Assembly (NCBI GenBank): GCA_029259935.1
Contig: JAJDEH010000464.1
Location: 1-24,924, forward strand
Direction: 5' to 3'
Length of the DNA: 24,924 nucleotides
DNA from: Planctomycetota bacterium
Lineage (GTDB): Bacteria; Planctomycetota; Planctomycetia; Pirellulales; Pirellulaceae
Positions 1 through 10,800 of this stretch are shown in pieces; position 1 is the stretch's first letter, and every line of letters starts with the position of its first letter. A program made the position numbers and the translations under genes. Below the pieces are notes generated by a model, which worked only from the letters and a program-made list of their open reading frames with translations, searched no databases and was not told where the DNA came from.

Positions 1-54
1 GAAAAAATCCCACGATGAGTGAACAAAAAGCTGAGCGTAGTTCACGCCGCGAAA

Positions 55-70
55 GCGAGCGGCCGCTCGC
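55..70. repeat. Perfect 16-bp GC palindrome
   Basis: GCGAGCGGCCGCTCGC reads the same on both strands. It lies about 120 bp past the stop of the small minus-strand gene 190-441. It could form a hairpin, but no T-run follows on either strand, so a terminator role is only a guess. The rest of 1-189 shows no convincing gene. The short plus-strand reading frame at 19-219 has no family resemblance and overlaps the end of the minus-strand gene. Confidence 0.35.
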
Positions 71-189
71 CGAACGCGCGCGACCCGGGCTGGCGAATTC
101 AGCCAGAAAAACATTCAGGGTTCGCTTGTTTTGGGACTAGCTCCCTCAATCAGGCGATCAAATTCGCCATTTTGATTTGTCCTTGCTGT

Positions 190-441
190 TTACTTGAGGC
201 GCTCTACATCTCGCGTTAGGTCCACGGCGACCTGCTGCATTTCGGCGGTCGCCTTCCGCACTTCAATGAACTGCAACTGAAGCGAGTCGTTTTCCTTGCT
301 TACGGCATCGAGCTTTGTCTTGGCGGCGGCGAACTCTGTTTGCAACTCATCAATTTTTTGACTTAAGGAATATCCGTAAGCAAACGCCACGGCGGCGACG
401 AGAAAGCCAATGTTGGCTACGATTTTTTGCGCGAAGGTCAT
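190..441 (-). CDS. Small membrane-anchored coiled-coil protein (83 aa), function unknown
   Basis: I do not recognise a named family. The protein begins with a short cytoplasmic stretch (MTFAQK), followed by one hydrophobic segment at about residues 8-25. Residues 28-82 are charged and heptad-like, rich in Lys, Glu, Gln, Leu and Val, which suggests a coiled coil. The likely topology is an N-terminal anchor with a helical rod. The ATG at 439-441 is supported by GAGG six bases upstream (GAGGTAGCTC before ATG), and the stop is TAA. Similar anchor-plus-coil proteins act as envelope scaffolds or assembly factors, but nothing here fixes a role. The next gene in the same direction, the acetyltransferase, ends 107 bp upstream, so co-transcription is possible but unproven. 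Confidence 0.72.
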   Translation of the reverse strand: MTFAQKIVANIGFLVAAVAFAYGYSLSQKIDELQTEFAAAKTKLDAVSKENDSLQLQFIEVRKATAEMQQVAVDLTRDVERLK

Positions 442-548
442 GAGCTACCTCGTCGATTTTGATGTTTTAAAAGGCTCAGAGCTTTGGCCCGGGGGGTGGC
501 TCTCGACCGGTGTCCTTGGTTTGGAGGGCCTTCAGACAACTCAACTGT

Positions 549-1367
549 TTATACACTATGAAAATGAATGATCCGGTTACTCGCAAAGAAGCCCGCTCGA
601 CTAATCGCTTTTTGGGCGGCGACGTTAGTTTTCTCAGTCGAGCAAATAGACTTCAGGCCTTTAGCCTCGTTCATTGCGACGAGCTGCCTAAGGACTCTTG
701 TGGCCATCCCTCTACCTCGTTCAGACTCAGCGACGATAACGCCGACATCAGCATATTCGATTTGGAATTCGTCATAGCCTCGGCTTTCACCTGTTGCGAC
801 CAACCGTCCGTTCTCCCATACGCCGAACAGCTCCTGACGATTAATTAGGTTTGTGAAATATCCATTGAGCCATTCGGCCGGGGCACCAATACTAGCGACC
901 GCAAAGTCAACCGCGTCAGGCAGCTGCGAGGAATCAACCGCAGCCATCGACAATGCATTCTCTTGCGGCCGTTCCCTGACCCTCCCGTCCAGCTGATACA
1001 TCAATGCGTTCACCTCAAATCTTGAAAACCAGTCCAAACAAAGGGACAGGAAATAAGGCTCAGCCGTGCTGACGAACGCTCCGTTGATGTTACCGGAAGG
1101 TAAGCTATCTCCGACCAAAATTGACTTGAATAGCTGCGACGATTGACTCTGGTAGCTTTGGATCGCGAAGAACTGCAACAGATACCCTTCATCGTTCACG
1201 CAAAAGTAACCAACCAGCTCATTGTCCTCGTAACATCCGAAGTGACTCGCCATTGGGACGAAGCCGCACAACCACATTCCATCCAGCGGTGCCGTCGTTT
1301 GCTGCAAATATTGTTTCTTCAGTTCCGTCAAATGGTCCTGGGATTCCATCTTCTTCACTTGAATCAT
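549..1367 (-). CDS. GNAT-family N-acetyltransferase (272 aa)
   Basis: The C-terminal third carries the acetyl-CoA-binding motif A of GNAT enzymes. A beta strand (VGVIVAES) is followed by R217-G-R-G-M-A222, matching the Q/R-x-x-G-x-G/A pyrophosphate loop. A helix and the AQKAISRAGFF stretch typical of motif B come after it. The N-terminal half has a GYFCV...GYLLQFF strand pair that may be a degenerate first GNAT fold, which would explain a length well above a single-domain GNAT (about 150-180 aa). The substrate cannot be told from sequence. I chose the ATG at 1365-1367 because AAGGA stands seven bases before it. An upstream in-frame ATG at 1433 has no such site and would add 22 residues that do not look conserved. 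The stop is TAA at 549-551. Confidence 0.85.
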   Translation of the reverse strand: MIQVKKMESQDHLTELKKQYLQQTTAPLDGMWLCGFVPMASHFGCYEDNELVGYFCVNDEGYLLQFFAIQSYQSQSSQLFKSILVGDSLPSGNINGAFVSTAEPYFLSLCLDWFSRFEVNALMYQLDGRVRERPQENALSMAAVDSSQLPDAVDFAVASIGAPAEWLNGYFTNLINRQELFGVWENGRLVATGESRGYDEFQIEYADVGVIVAESERGRGMATRVLRQLVAMNEAKGLKSICSTEKTNVAAQKAISRAGFFASNRIIHFHSV

Positions 1368-1438
1368 GGTCTGTTCCTTATTCCGCAACTCGGCAGATGT
1401 CCCTGGCGGCATGCTCGGCTGCAAACGCTGCACGACGA

Positions 1439-1450
1439 CCGTATGTACGG
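1439..1450. repeat. Inverted repeat CCGTA-TG-TACGG
   Basis: Perfect 5-bp arms around a 2-bp centre, about 70 bp upstream of the acetyltransferase start. It could be an operator. It is the first of three inverted repeats in under 100 bp. Confidence 0.4.
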
Positions 1451-1460
1451 TAGCCCTTCG

Positions 1461-1481
1461 ACGTAAATCGTTTAATTACGT
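1461..1481. repeat. Inverted repeat ACGTAA-N9-TTACGT
   Basis: Six-base perfect arms separated by nine bases. The architecture matches the next repeat at 1505-1527, whose arms differ in sequence but also have a 9-base spacer. Regulator binding or a recombination site are both possible. Confidence 0.45.
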
Positions 1482-1504
1482 TAAGAATGGGTCCAAGACG
1501 GGAA

Positions 1505-1527
1505 GTTGCAAAGCGTATAATTGCAAC
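1505..1527. repeat. Inverted repeat GTTGCAA-N9-TTGCAAC next to a tRNA fragment
   Basis: Seven-base perfect arms flank the nine-base centre AGCGTATAA. Short inverted arms around a 6-9 bp centre are the usual shape of a tyrosine-recombinase core site, and tRNA genes are their common targets. The position 26 bp from a broken tRNA fits an old attachment site, but no integrase gene is in the window, so this is inference. Confidence 0.45.
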
Positions 1528-1552
1528 GATTTAGAAGATGCGGTTTTGTCTT

Positions 1553-1589
1553 GTGATTCCGCTGCTCTGACCAACTGAGCTACGCCGCC
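1553..1589 (-). pseudogene. tRNA 5'-half fragment
   Basis: Read on the minus strand, the sequence starts GGCGGCGTAGCTCAG. It continues through a complete D arm (GCTC-AGTTGGTCA-GAGC) into an anticodon stem GCGGA followed by ATCA. Up to that point it resembles a bacterial tRNA of the elongator-Met type. After the anticodon loop the match ends: no 3' anticodon strand, T arm (GGTTC...) or CGCCGCC acceptor strand follows. A GCGG...CCGC pairing with a 15-base loop (1540-1562) can form but does not rescue a cloverleaf. I call it a truncated tRNA, not a functional gene. It could be the leftover of an integration or deletion that broke the gene at the anticodon loop. Confidence 0.7.
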
Positions 1590-1804
1590 AAGGTGATTAA
1601 TAATATCGAAAAGAAGGCCACACGGAAACCAGCCAAACCATATCTTGATTTTCCCCAATTCCCACCGGCAACGGCCCGGGGGCAAAGCGAATTCGGGGTG
1701 AGCTCCACACTTTGGACCTTGGCGTGATCCAAACGCGACTCTTTAGAAAATACTTGGAGGACCGCGACGATTTGTTCGCCGGAAGGGTCCCCGGTACGAT
1801 TAGG

Positions 1805-4800
1805 TCAGCATCCATATCGGATTCGCCAATCGCCGACTCCACCGATCAGCTCGTCGCGGCCTTGGTCACCCCGGAGGAAATCTCTTCTCCCGTCGTCGAT
1901 GATGGGGCCTAAGTCCAAGAGGGCCGCGGCCAGGTCGCCATCGGTCCAATTGGCCAGCGCGTCCTCTAACGACTCGATGTCGTTTCCTTGCGTCGCACTG
2001 CCCCCAATGATCAGGTCGTTGCCGTGGTTGCCGCGGATCCAATCGTTACCCTCGCCGCCGATTAGGAGATCGTTGCCACTCCCGCCCTGGATCCAGTCAT
2101 TGCCTGCTCCGCCCACCACGATGTCGTTGCCACGGCCGGCACTGATGTCGTCGTTGCCAGCCCCAGCCAAGATGATGTCGTTGCCATCGCCTCCGCCAAG
2201 CCAATCGTTGCCGGCACCGGCGATAATGAGGTCGTTACCCGACCCGCCCCAGACTCTGTTGCGACCGTCTCCGGCGTTGATGGTGTCGTCGCCTCGACCG
2301 GCGGAGATATAGTCGTTGCCGTCGCCCGTGGTGATGGTGTCGTTGCCATCGTCGCTCCAGATGTAATTATCCCCATGCAGGTCGACAATCGTGTCGTCAC
2401 CGCCTCGGCTCCAGATGAAATCACGGCCTTCGCCGCCATCGATGAAGTCAGCGCCTTGGCCGCCCACGAGGTAATCCCGGCCACCGCCGCCAAAGATGGT
2501 TGCTGGAATCGTGATTTGCCCACTTCGATACGGCCAACCCCACCCGCCAACAACGTGACCGTGGTCGTCGCCCTCGAAGAGGTGCATCAGAATGCGGCTT
2601 ACGGCATCCTCGTCGAAGAGGAAATGCTGAGTGCGGTTGCGGTCTGACCCGCCGCCCACATCGAATCGGGCGATGACCAAGTACTTCGGATCGCCGTGTG
2701 ATCCACCGTGCCTACCGTGTCCGCGGACGTTGACGCGATGGACGTCCACAATGTCCTTGCCCGAGGTGCCGATGATCTGCAACTCGCCGGTTCCAGGATC
2801 CACACGTACGCCAGTCACCCAAGCTTGAGTCTCCGCCCGATCGCCGCCCAGGTCGTCGTCGTCGACGGCAACATCAATCTGGAACAGGCCACCGGTCGCG
2901 TATTGGTGCGCGTCGACGCGGAAACTGACGTCACTCTCACCACTCGTCGCGTTGACACTTAGAGCGGTGATCGTCAGCACCGCACCGTCGCCGGACGTGC
3001 TGGTAAAGCTGTCTCCGACCGCCAAATCCGCAGTTGTCGCGCCATTCGAAGAGTTTGCCGCCAAGATCGCCGCCACCTCAAAAACAGAAACCGTCGAATC
3101 ATCCCAGTCGACGGTGATATCATGCGTGTCGAGCAGCCCGTTTCCGGTGAAAGATCCGGTCAATACAACGTCATCGCTGGGCACGGCCAGGTTGTCTTTC
3201 GTGCCGAGAGCATCGATTGACACAACGACTTTTTCCGGCGCCAGATTGGTGACTGTCACATCGTCCGCCGCGCTGTGCGTCCCGCCGTCGTCGTCGGCCA
3301 CATCCACCACGATGGTACTCAGGTCCGACGCAGTCGTGTTTGCCCCGGGCTGACCGCTGGAAGCGCCGTCGTCCAGATACTGATGCGTCACCGTGAAGGC
3401 GATCGCACCGGTCGCCTGGTTCACCGAGTCGATCGTCAGCACGGAATCGTCGGTAGTTGAATCGAAGCTAGTGAAGCCGGGTTGGCCCAGGACACCCGTC
3501 AGCGAACCGTCCGTCGGATCGGCAGTGAAGATCGGCGACAGATCGAAGTGCGCGAGGGCCGTATCGTTGGCATCATCCCAGTTAATATTCACGTCGTGCG
3601 AATCCAAACGGCCGATGTCGGTGATCGTGCCGGTCAGCACGGCCGTCCCGTTCTCCAAGATGTCCGTCACGTCGCTCAACACCAGCGCCGGTGCCACATT
3701 GGTGACCGTCACGCCGTCCGATGCGTTGTCCGCCCCACCGTCGTCGTCCGCCCCACCGTCGTCGTCCGCCACATCCACTACGATCATGCTCAGGTCCGAA
3801 GACGAGGCATTCTCACCCGGTTGTCCACCCGCAACACCGTCGTCCAGATACTGATGTGTCACCGTGAAGGCGATCACACCGTTCGTCTGGTCTACCGAGT
3901 CTATTGTCAGTATCGAATCATCGGTGGTTGAACTGAAGCTGGTAGACCCGGCCTCGCCTAGTACGGGCGTCAGAGAACCGTCGAGGGGATTGACCGTGAA
4001 GATGGGAACTAGGTCGAAGTGGGCATTTGCCGTGTCGTTGGAATCGCCCCAATCGATATCGACTTCGTGCGGATCCAACAGTCCGCTGTCCGTGATCGTG
4101 CCGGATAGCACCGCCGTGCCGTTTTCAAAAATGTCGGTCACATCGCTCAATGCCAGTTCCGGAGCCACGTTGTTGACCGTCAACTCAAATTCGGTCGTCA
4201 CCACACCGCCGTGATGATCGTCAGCGGTAACGGTGACTGTCTGCGATTGACCCGGACCTTCGATGCCGTCGAACGACCAGTTCCAAGCACCATGATTGCT
4301 GTCGCTTTGAGTGATCGTGCCAATCGAGGCAGTGATCGTGGGCCGATCGGTGAAGTCGACATCGGTGAAGGCTCCCGCGTTGACTGCAACCTGGCCCTCA
4401 TCGATCGTCACGGAACCTTGGTTCACGGTGATGGACGGAGAGTCATTGACGCCATGAACCTCGATCGTGACGGTGCCAATGTCGCTCTCGTCGAAAACGT
4501 CGACAACCTTGTAGTCAAACGTCACCGCCGTCGATTCATTGACTGCCAGGTACTCGAACTCACCGTTGGGGTCGAACACAAACGTGCCGTCCTGGTTGTT
4601 CGTGAGAGTTCCGGCGTCCGGCGAGTTCACGTTCACTGTTTTTGCGGAGTCGATGTTGTTCTCTTTGTCCTCGTCGTTGGCCAACACGTCGAAGCTAAAT
4701 GAGGTCTCTTCGTCGGTGCTCCTGTTGTCATCGAATGCGACAGGCGGGGTGTTGATGATCGTCAAGATAAGATCATTGCCCGTGACGCCGCCATCCGCGT

Positions 4801-7800
4801 CGCCAACGTACGAGACCTGAACCTGCCTTCCGGTGCCGAGGAAATTGGTGATGAAGTCGCCTTCTTCGACGGGGCTGCCTGCATAGGTGAGGGTGTCGAC
4901 AATCGCGTCGGTACCGTCGTTGCGAATGAGGACGAAGCGATCATCTACTTGTGGCGTGAAGGTGGCGATGCTTGGCGACAATACGAGCGCCGCTCCGCCC
5001 AGATCCACGGTTCCGGTCACATTGAGCTGATCGTGCTGCAAGCCCGCGATTGTACCGTTGATCTCGACGTCGAACGTTGATCCAGCGGCGAAACTCACGG
5101 TGCCGGAATTGAGAATTCCTGGCGAGTTGCCGGGCGATACGCTTCCGCCGTCCTGGACGCTGATCGGACCGAATACGTTGCCGGTGCCCGCCAGCGTCGA
5201 GCCATCGGCCACGAGTATTTCACTGGCCGAGGCTGTCGATCCAGAGACCACCAAGCGACCGGCGGCGACGTTGGTTGCTCCTGAATACGTGTTGACTCCA
5301 GCGAGCGTTAGACTGCCGTCGCCCGACAGATTGAAGTTGCCGAGACCGGAAACCGCGCCATCGATCCGGCTATCCGACGCGGTCGTCGTCACGGAAATTG
5401 GACCCGCGCCGCTGGCGATGTTGCCAGCCACGTTCACGTTCCCTCCAGGACCGCGACTTCCCGATGAAGCCAGCGTAATCGGACCGTCCGCGGACAGCGA
5501 TCCAGCAAACGACAGATCCGTGTCAGACGAAATGTCGATGAAGCTGCCGGGGCCGCCAACGGCGATCGACGTCGGTAGATTCACGATCGATCCACCCGCG
5601 TGTAACGATAACCCGTAGGCCGGAGTCACGGCGGCGTCTAGCGTAATGTCTTCGAGTGCCGTAAGCGAAACGGTCGCGGAATTCGCACCCGACGCTGTCT
5701 GGAAATTGCTCGGCACAACGATGCTGCCACCGAGAAAGGCTCCGGATGCATCGAATAGACCCGTCGACTGGGCAGTGATGTGATTCGCCCGCCAATTATC
5801 GGTCGTCAGATCCTCACTGGCGATGACGGTTATCGAACTGTCTGCTCCTGAGAGAGTGAACTCGGGCGGCTGGACTTGTCCCTGGGCAATCAGGGTCACC
5901 GAGTCGCTCACGGTGCCGATCGTCGCTTGGCTGAGTGCGATGGAGGTCCCCGCGGCTCGTCCACCGTTCAGATCCTTGACCGTCAGCGGTACGAGTCGCT
6001 GCAGGATGGTCGCGTCGGTGACTCGAACCAGTGTCGTCTCCAAGGCCGATACCGTTTGCGGGTCGATGACCGTGACGCCATCGGCATCATAGAGTGTCCC
6101 CGCGGTGGGATCTTCCGTTGTCGAGAACAGTAGTGGAATGAACTGGCTCGTCACTTCGTCGAGCGCCGAGAACGGATAGTAGCCAGTGTCAGGGTCGATT
6201 CGCTGATAGAACTCTTCTTCGCTTCCACCGACGAAACGTAGATAACGATCCTGCGTCTGGGGGTCGCGGAAAAAGTCCAGACCGGTCACCGGGTCCTTCA
6301 CGACGGGAGCGTCGGTTGTCGTGAACGGAACCAGATCAAGCGTCGTGTAGTCGGCGACGGCTTGGCCGCCGGCATCGACGACATTGCTGACGACGCCGTT
6401 GCTGTCGACGCCCAGTTCCGGTGTGTCGGAGTAATAGGTTGCGTCATCCAATAGCGACCGGAAGCGGAACTGGCCTTCAAATGCACCGGATGTCATCAGA
6501 TTGCCGCGAGCGATGATGGTCAGCGATTCAAGCGGCGCGCCGCCGCGTCCACGAATGGTTCCGATCACCTCGACGTCGCCATGGTTCGAGATCAAACTGA
6601 CACCTTGCGCTGATTCCAGCGTGCCGTTGATACTGAGCGAACTGTCGGACTCGATCACGATCGCTTCGGCGGTGCTCAGATTGAGTGTGGTACCGCTCAG
6701 TTTGACGTCAACTTCGGACGCCAGGCTGACTGCGTTGGGTGCTGAAATGCCGCCGTTGATGAACAGGTTATCCACCGAATACAGTGTCAAGTCGTGACCG
6801 GCCTGGACGGTGTTCACAACCCCCGGAACCGGAAGCAGTCTGAGCACTTTCTCGGAGGTCAGCGTCACATCGCCGGCCACGCTGATTACTTGATGCACGT
6901 CCAGGTCGTTCGGGACCATGATCGAAACCGCGCCTTGAGCGTTCGAGATGAAGACCACGCTCAAGCCCGGATTCAAATCGCCGACCGAATCAATATCACT
7001 GAGCGTGACATCGCCACTGTTGTTCGTGATCGAAGTGATCTCGTTGAGTGCGGTTTCGATGCCGCTGACTCCGGCTCCGCTAACGATCGTCAATGTATCC
7101 GCGATCAGATCCACGGACGTATCGCTCGCTCCGATCTCGCGAACCGCGCCGTCGGCAGTCAGACTGACGTCGCCGTGGCTGCGGATCGGCTGTTGCAAAT
7201 CGAGTTGCCGATCCGCTTCCGCCGAAGCCTTCTCTGCCCGGACGGCCGCATCTGTTTCACCCGCGAAGATGGTTGTCGTTAGCCAAGCGACCAGTTCTGT
7301 TCTGGCAGCCGCTTGATCCAAAGCGGCATACGAGGCTTCCGTCAAATCCGCGGCGTCGCTGGCCAGGGTTCCTGCTGCTCGCAGAGCACCGCTGAGGTAT
7401 TGCAAGCGAAGCGCTCGGGCGGTCGCGACTGAGTCGGCGAACGCGCCGGCACTCAGCAGATCGATGTCGATGTTGCCGCCCGAGACCAAGGTGATGTCAT
7501 GGCTATCGGAATCGGTGAGACTGACGGCTCGTGTCACCAACAGATCGCCGCCTGTGTCCACGGTCAGACTGCCATCGGTGACGGCCACATTCAATTCGAA
7601 CGGTTGCGATCCCGTGTTGTGCACAATGACATCGCCCGAGACCGTCGTAGTCAGCGTCAGGCCCGTCGCGGCCAAGTTTAGCGTGAGATCGGCATTGGCA
7701 ACGTCCAGGGCCACGTGTCCGCCACCAATGGTTGTGCCTGCGTCTTGGGTGAGTAGCCCGGTTGTGCGTAGTGTTACGCCATCGCTGCCGACTACCGCGC

Positions 7801-10800
7801 CGACCGCCAGATCTCCGAAGACACGAACGTCGATTGTGCCGCCGGAATTCGTGAACGGACTCACGAAGGTTACCTGATTGACGTTGAGTAGCGTGACGTC
7901 GCCATTGCCGGAGTTTTGGATGTCGTACTCAGCGACGTCGGTATTGACCGTGACGCCTCGGGCCGCGCGGGCTTTCAATTGTTTTCCCGTAACCAGGCCG
8001 CCAGTCTGGACGACTTTGCCGCTGGGCGCGGTGAAGGTGACGTAGCCGGTCGTGGCCGTGGTATTGACTGCCGAACTTTCCAGGATCACATCTCCACCGA
8101 GCGCGCCGGCGTTCAAGTTGATCTCGCTGTTGAGTGTTGTGAGTTCGGTAATGATGTCCCCCAGCACCGAGCCGCTGCCGGCAGTACCAGCGTCGGCTTG
8201 AATCAAGTGGCCGGCCGTCACGGATCCCCCAAGAGCGATGTCGCGTCCGGCCGAGATCAGTACTTCGCTGAGCGTCTCGACAATTCCGTCGCCATCCACG
8301 GCCACGCGGCTTGCCGCGCCGAGCGTCGCGTCTTGTCCAGCCGTGATCGAGACTCGCCCATCCGCCAACAGCGTCGCCACCGCGGGCAATGTCCCCGCGG
8401 CGGCTCCATTGGGGACGACGCCGTCGATCAGCACATCCTGACCCGCGGTGATCGCGAGCGTCTGGTCGACCCCGGTCGATTGCAGGACGGCTTGAACTGT
8501 CACATCGTTGCCGGCCGAGATACTAACCGCGCTGGTGGCGACGATCGATGGCTCGCCAAACGCGCCTTGCAAAGCCACTGGTCCATCTTCCAATTGCCGA
8601 GACGTTGTCAGGATGGTCTGCGACTCGGTGATATTCTCGGTCTGCCACTGAGTGACCGCCTTCTCGTTGACCACCTTGACGGTCGACTCACCTGTCTCAA
8701 ACTTCGGACGCAGGTCGTAAGTGTCCGTTGGATTCGTGACCATCTGATAGGAGAGTTCCAGACGAGTGTCAACGATGTCATTCCAAAATGTCTCATAGCG
8801 CATCAGGAAGTCATTTTGAGTTTCCGTGACGAAATTGCCTATCCAGTAGTCGGGACTCGCAGGCACGTACGCCGCAACTCCCTCATTAATCCACCCATGA
8901 TGGCCAGTCAGATTATCCCGCTCCGAAACAACCGTCGTCCACAGATGTTCCCCACTGCCTGGGTGAACAAGGCGCCACAGCGCAATTGTGTCGGCTGGTT
9001 GATTTGGAAAGACGTATGCCGCAATTCCTTCAGAGACATACCCATGGAACTGAAGCAGATTATCTCGCTCCGCAACATTCGTCGTCCACAAATGCCCCCC
9101 GCCACCACGAAGACGGTAAAACGGAACTGTACCGGGTTGTTTAGCTGCAAAGACGTTTGCCCCAATTCCTTCAAGGATATACCCATGGAAATGAATCAGA
9201 TTATCCCGCTCCGCAACATTCGTCGTCCATAAATGCTCGACACCAGGTTTATTGAGACGGTAAAACGGAACGGTCGGCAGTTGTACGGCATCCCATCCGA
9301 CAACGGCGGCGCGGTTCGTTTGCGAGATATGCGTCAGGGTGGAGGTGAGCCTATCGCCCAGCACGGTCCCGTTGGAGAGAATCTGCCCAGACACCCACCG
9401 GTTGTTCGAATCGGTCCTATCAGCAAGTCCAGCCGCGACAGTCGCCCTCGTCCCTTCGAGGCGTAACGCGCGTCCATCAAAAATTTCATACTGCGTGTGT
9501 GCATCGCTGTTGAGAGTCGTCTGCCAACGAGGCGACCCGCTGAAGTAAGATCCGGAGAATCCGCTTCCAGGTTGCCCAAGATCCTGCGTTCTCGGCGCTG
9601 GAAAACCGGCGGCGGCGAATGAGTTCAACTGTTGCTGAGAGACAATCGCTGAGTCTCTGACACGACCCGTATGTTCCTGGAAGACGTCCGGTGCTCCCTG
9701 AGAAACCACGCGCAAAATGTCAGATTCGGCACCGACCGGCATCTGCACATACTTGTCACGCCATCCATCGATGGGCAGGCGCGCGGTCGTCGTGTTGTTG
9801 TATTGCTGGTAGTCGAGCGTTGGACCATTGATGAGCACGCCAGAGGAATCAACATAGCTGGTATCGATACCCTGCAAAGTAAAATTGTTTTCCCAACTAG
9901 GATGCCAGTCGACTTTCGCGGCATTGCCATTGATTGTGGTGTTCGATTTGAGATTGGCAAAGCTCACGTTGTAGTAGGGACGATAGCCAAGGTGAACCAG
10001 CACGGAGTTTTTCTGGTTATCGGTCAGGTCGCCGAATACCTTGCCAGTTCCCGCGGTGGCGTTGGCGAGCGGGATGATTTCACCGGTCAATTCATCGTAA
10101 ACCAGGCTCCAGTCGACATCGGCATTGTGATAATCGATGCCTTCCACGAAGTACTCGCGGACCTGTGCTGCCGCCGCTGCATTCGGATTGTAATAGCCAA
10201 GCTGTGTCAGAGTGAGATCGGCGGTGTTGTATGAACTGCCGACTCGGACGTTTTCCGTGCCGACTTGCTCGGTGGTGGTCGTCGTCACGAAGGAAACTTC
10301 CGGGACCTCGATGACACCAATCGCGACCTGGCGGCTACCGGTGACCACTTCAATCGTCTGCGACGTCGTGACGATGACGGGCCGCTGGACGGGAACCGGG
10401 TCACTGCCGACGCTGGTTGAACCGACGACGGTCACGTTATTTCCGGCCACAATGCTAGATTCGCCACCGCTTGTCAGCGTGCCTCCATTGACCGTAACGT
10501 CGCCGCCATTCAGGTCTGCAACGGTGACCGTGCCCAGCAGTTGCGTGTCACTCCAGTTCGCTCCGACACCGGCACGCACTTCCAACGAGTTGGTCGCGCG
10601 GACTTCGCCGAAGAACGTTACGGAATTCACGGCGTTGATGACCGTGCGGCCGGTGTCGCTGGTATCAAGAATCTGACCGTCAAGGCTTAGCGTGCCGCCG
10701 GCCAAATGCACCAACGAGTCGCCTTGGATCAAAGCCGGATCGGTTCCAGGCAGTGCGGCACTGATCAAGAAATCGCCAGTGGCTCGCAAGTCCAATTCAC

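Larger units (their letters stand above)
1368..1804. other. Gene-free stretch between giant gene and acetyltransferase
   Basis: No credible protein gene lies here. The stretch holds three inverted repeats (1439-1527) and a tRNA 5'-half fragment (1553-1589), each listed separately. On the minus strand TATTAT at 1600-1605 stands about ten bases before the tRNA fragment and resembles a -10 box, but no good -35 box accompanies it. I found no clear rho-independent terminator for the giant gene that ends at 1805. Confidence 0.6.

Noticed and set aside
442..548. Terminator between acetyltransferase and small membrane protein
   Set aside because: Only a weak AGAGC/GCTCT pairing with a long GC-rich loop and no T-run is visible.
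510..848. 112-codon plus-strand frame over the acetyltransferase 3' end
   Set aside because: It lies antisense to a recognisable GNAT gene and has no domain or ribosome-binding site.
1490..1589. Complete tRNA gene on the minus strand
   Set aside because: The D arm and 5' acceptor strand are present, but no T arm or 3' acceptor strand exists downstream, even allowing for an insertion within this region.
1597..1842. C-terminal extension of the giant protein by frameshift into the 81-codon frame
   Set aside because: The residues after the giant gene's stop in this frame (VPGTLPANKSSRSS...) show no RTX or secretion-signal pattern, and there is no slippery site.
1998..2492. CRISPR-like regular DNA repeats (GTCGTTGCC blocks)
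   Set aside because: Spacing is in multiples of nine and 27 bases and matches RTX nonapeptide coding; there are no unique spacers of constant length.
7916..9232. 438-codon plus-strand open frame opposite the giant gene
   Set aside because: It is rich in Arg, Asp, Gly and His as expected of an antisense shadow of a Gly/Asp/Val-rich gene. Its repeated segment near the end is the mirror of the DUF5648-like units on the minus strand.
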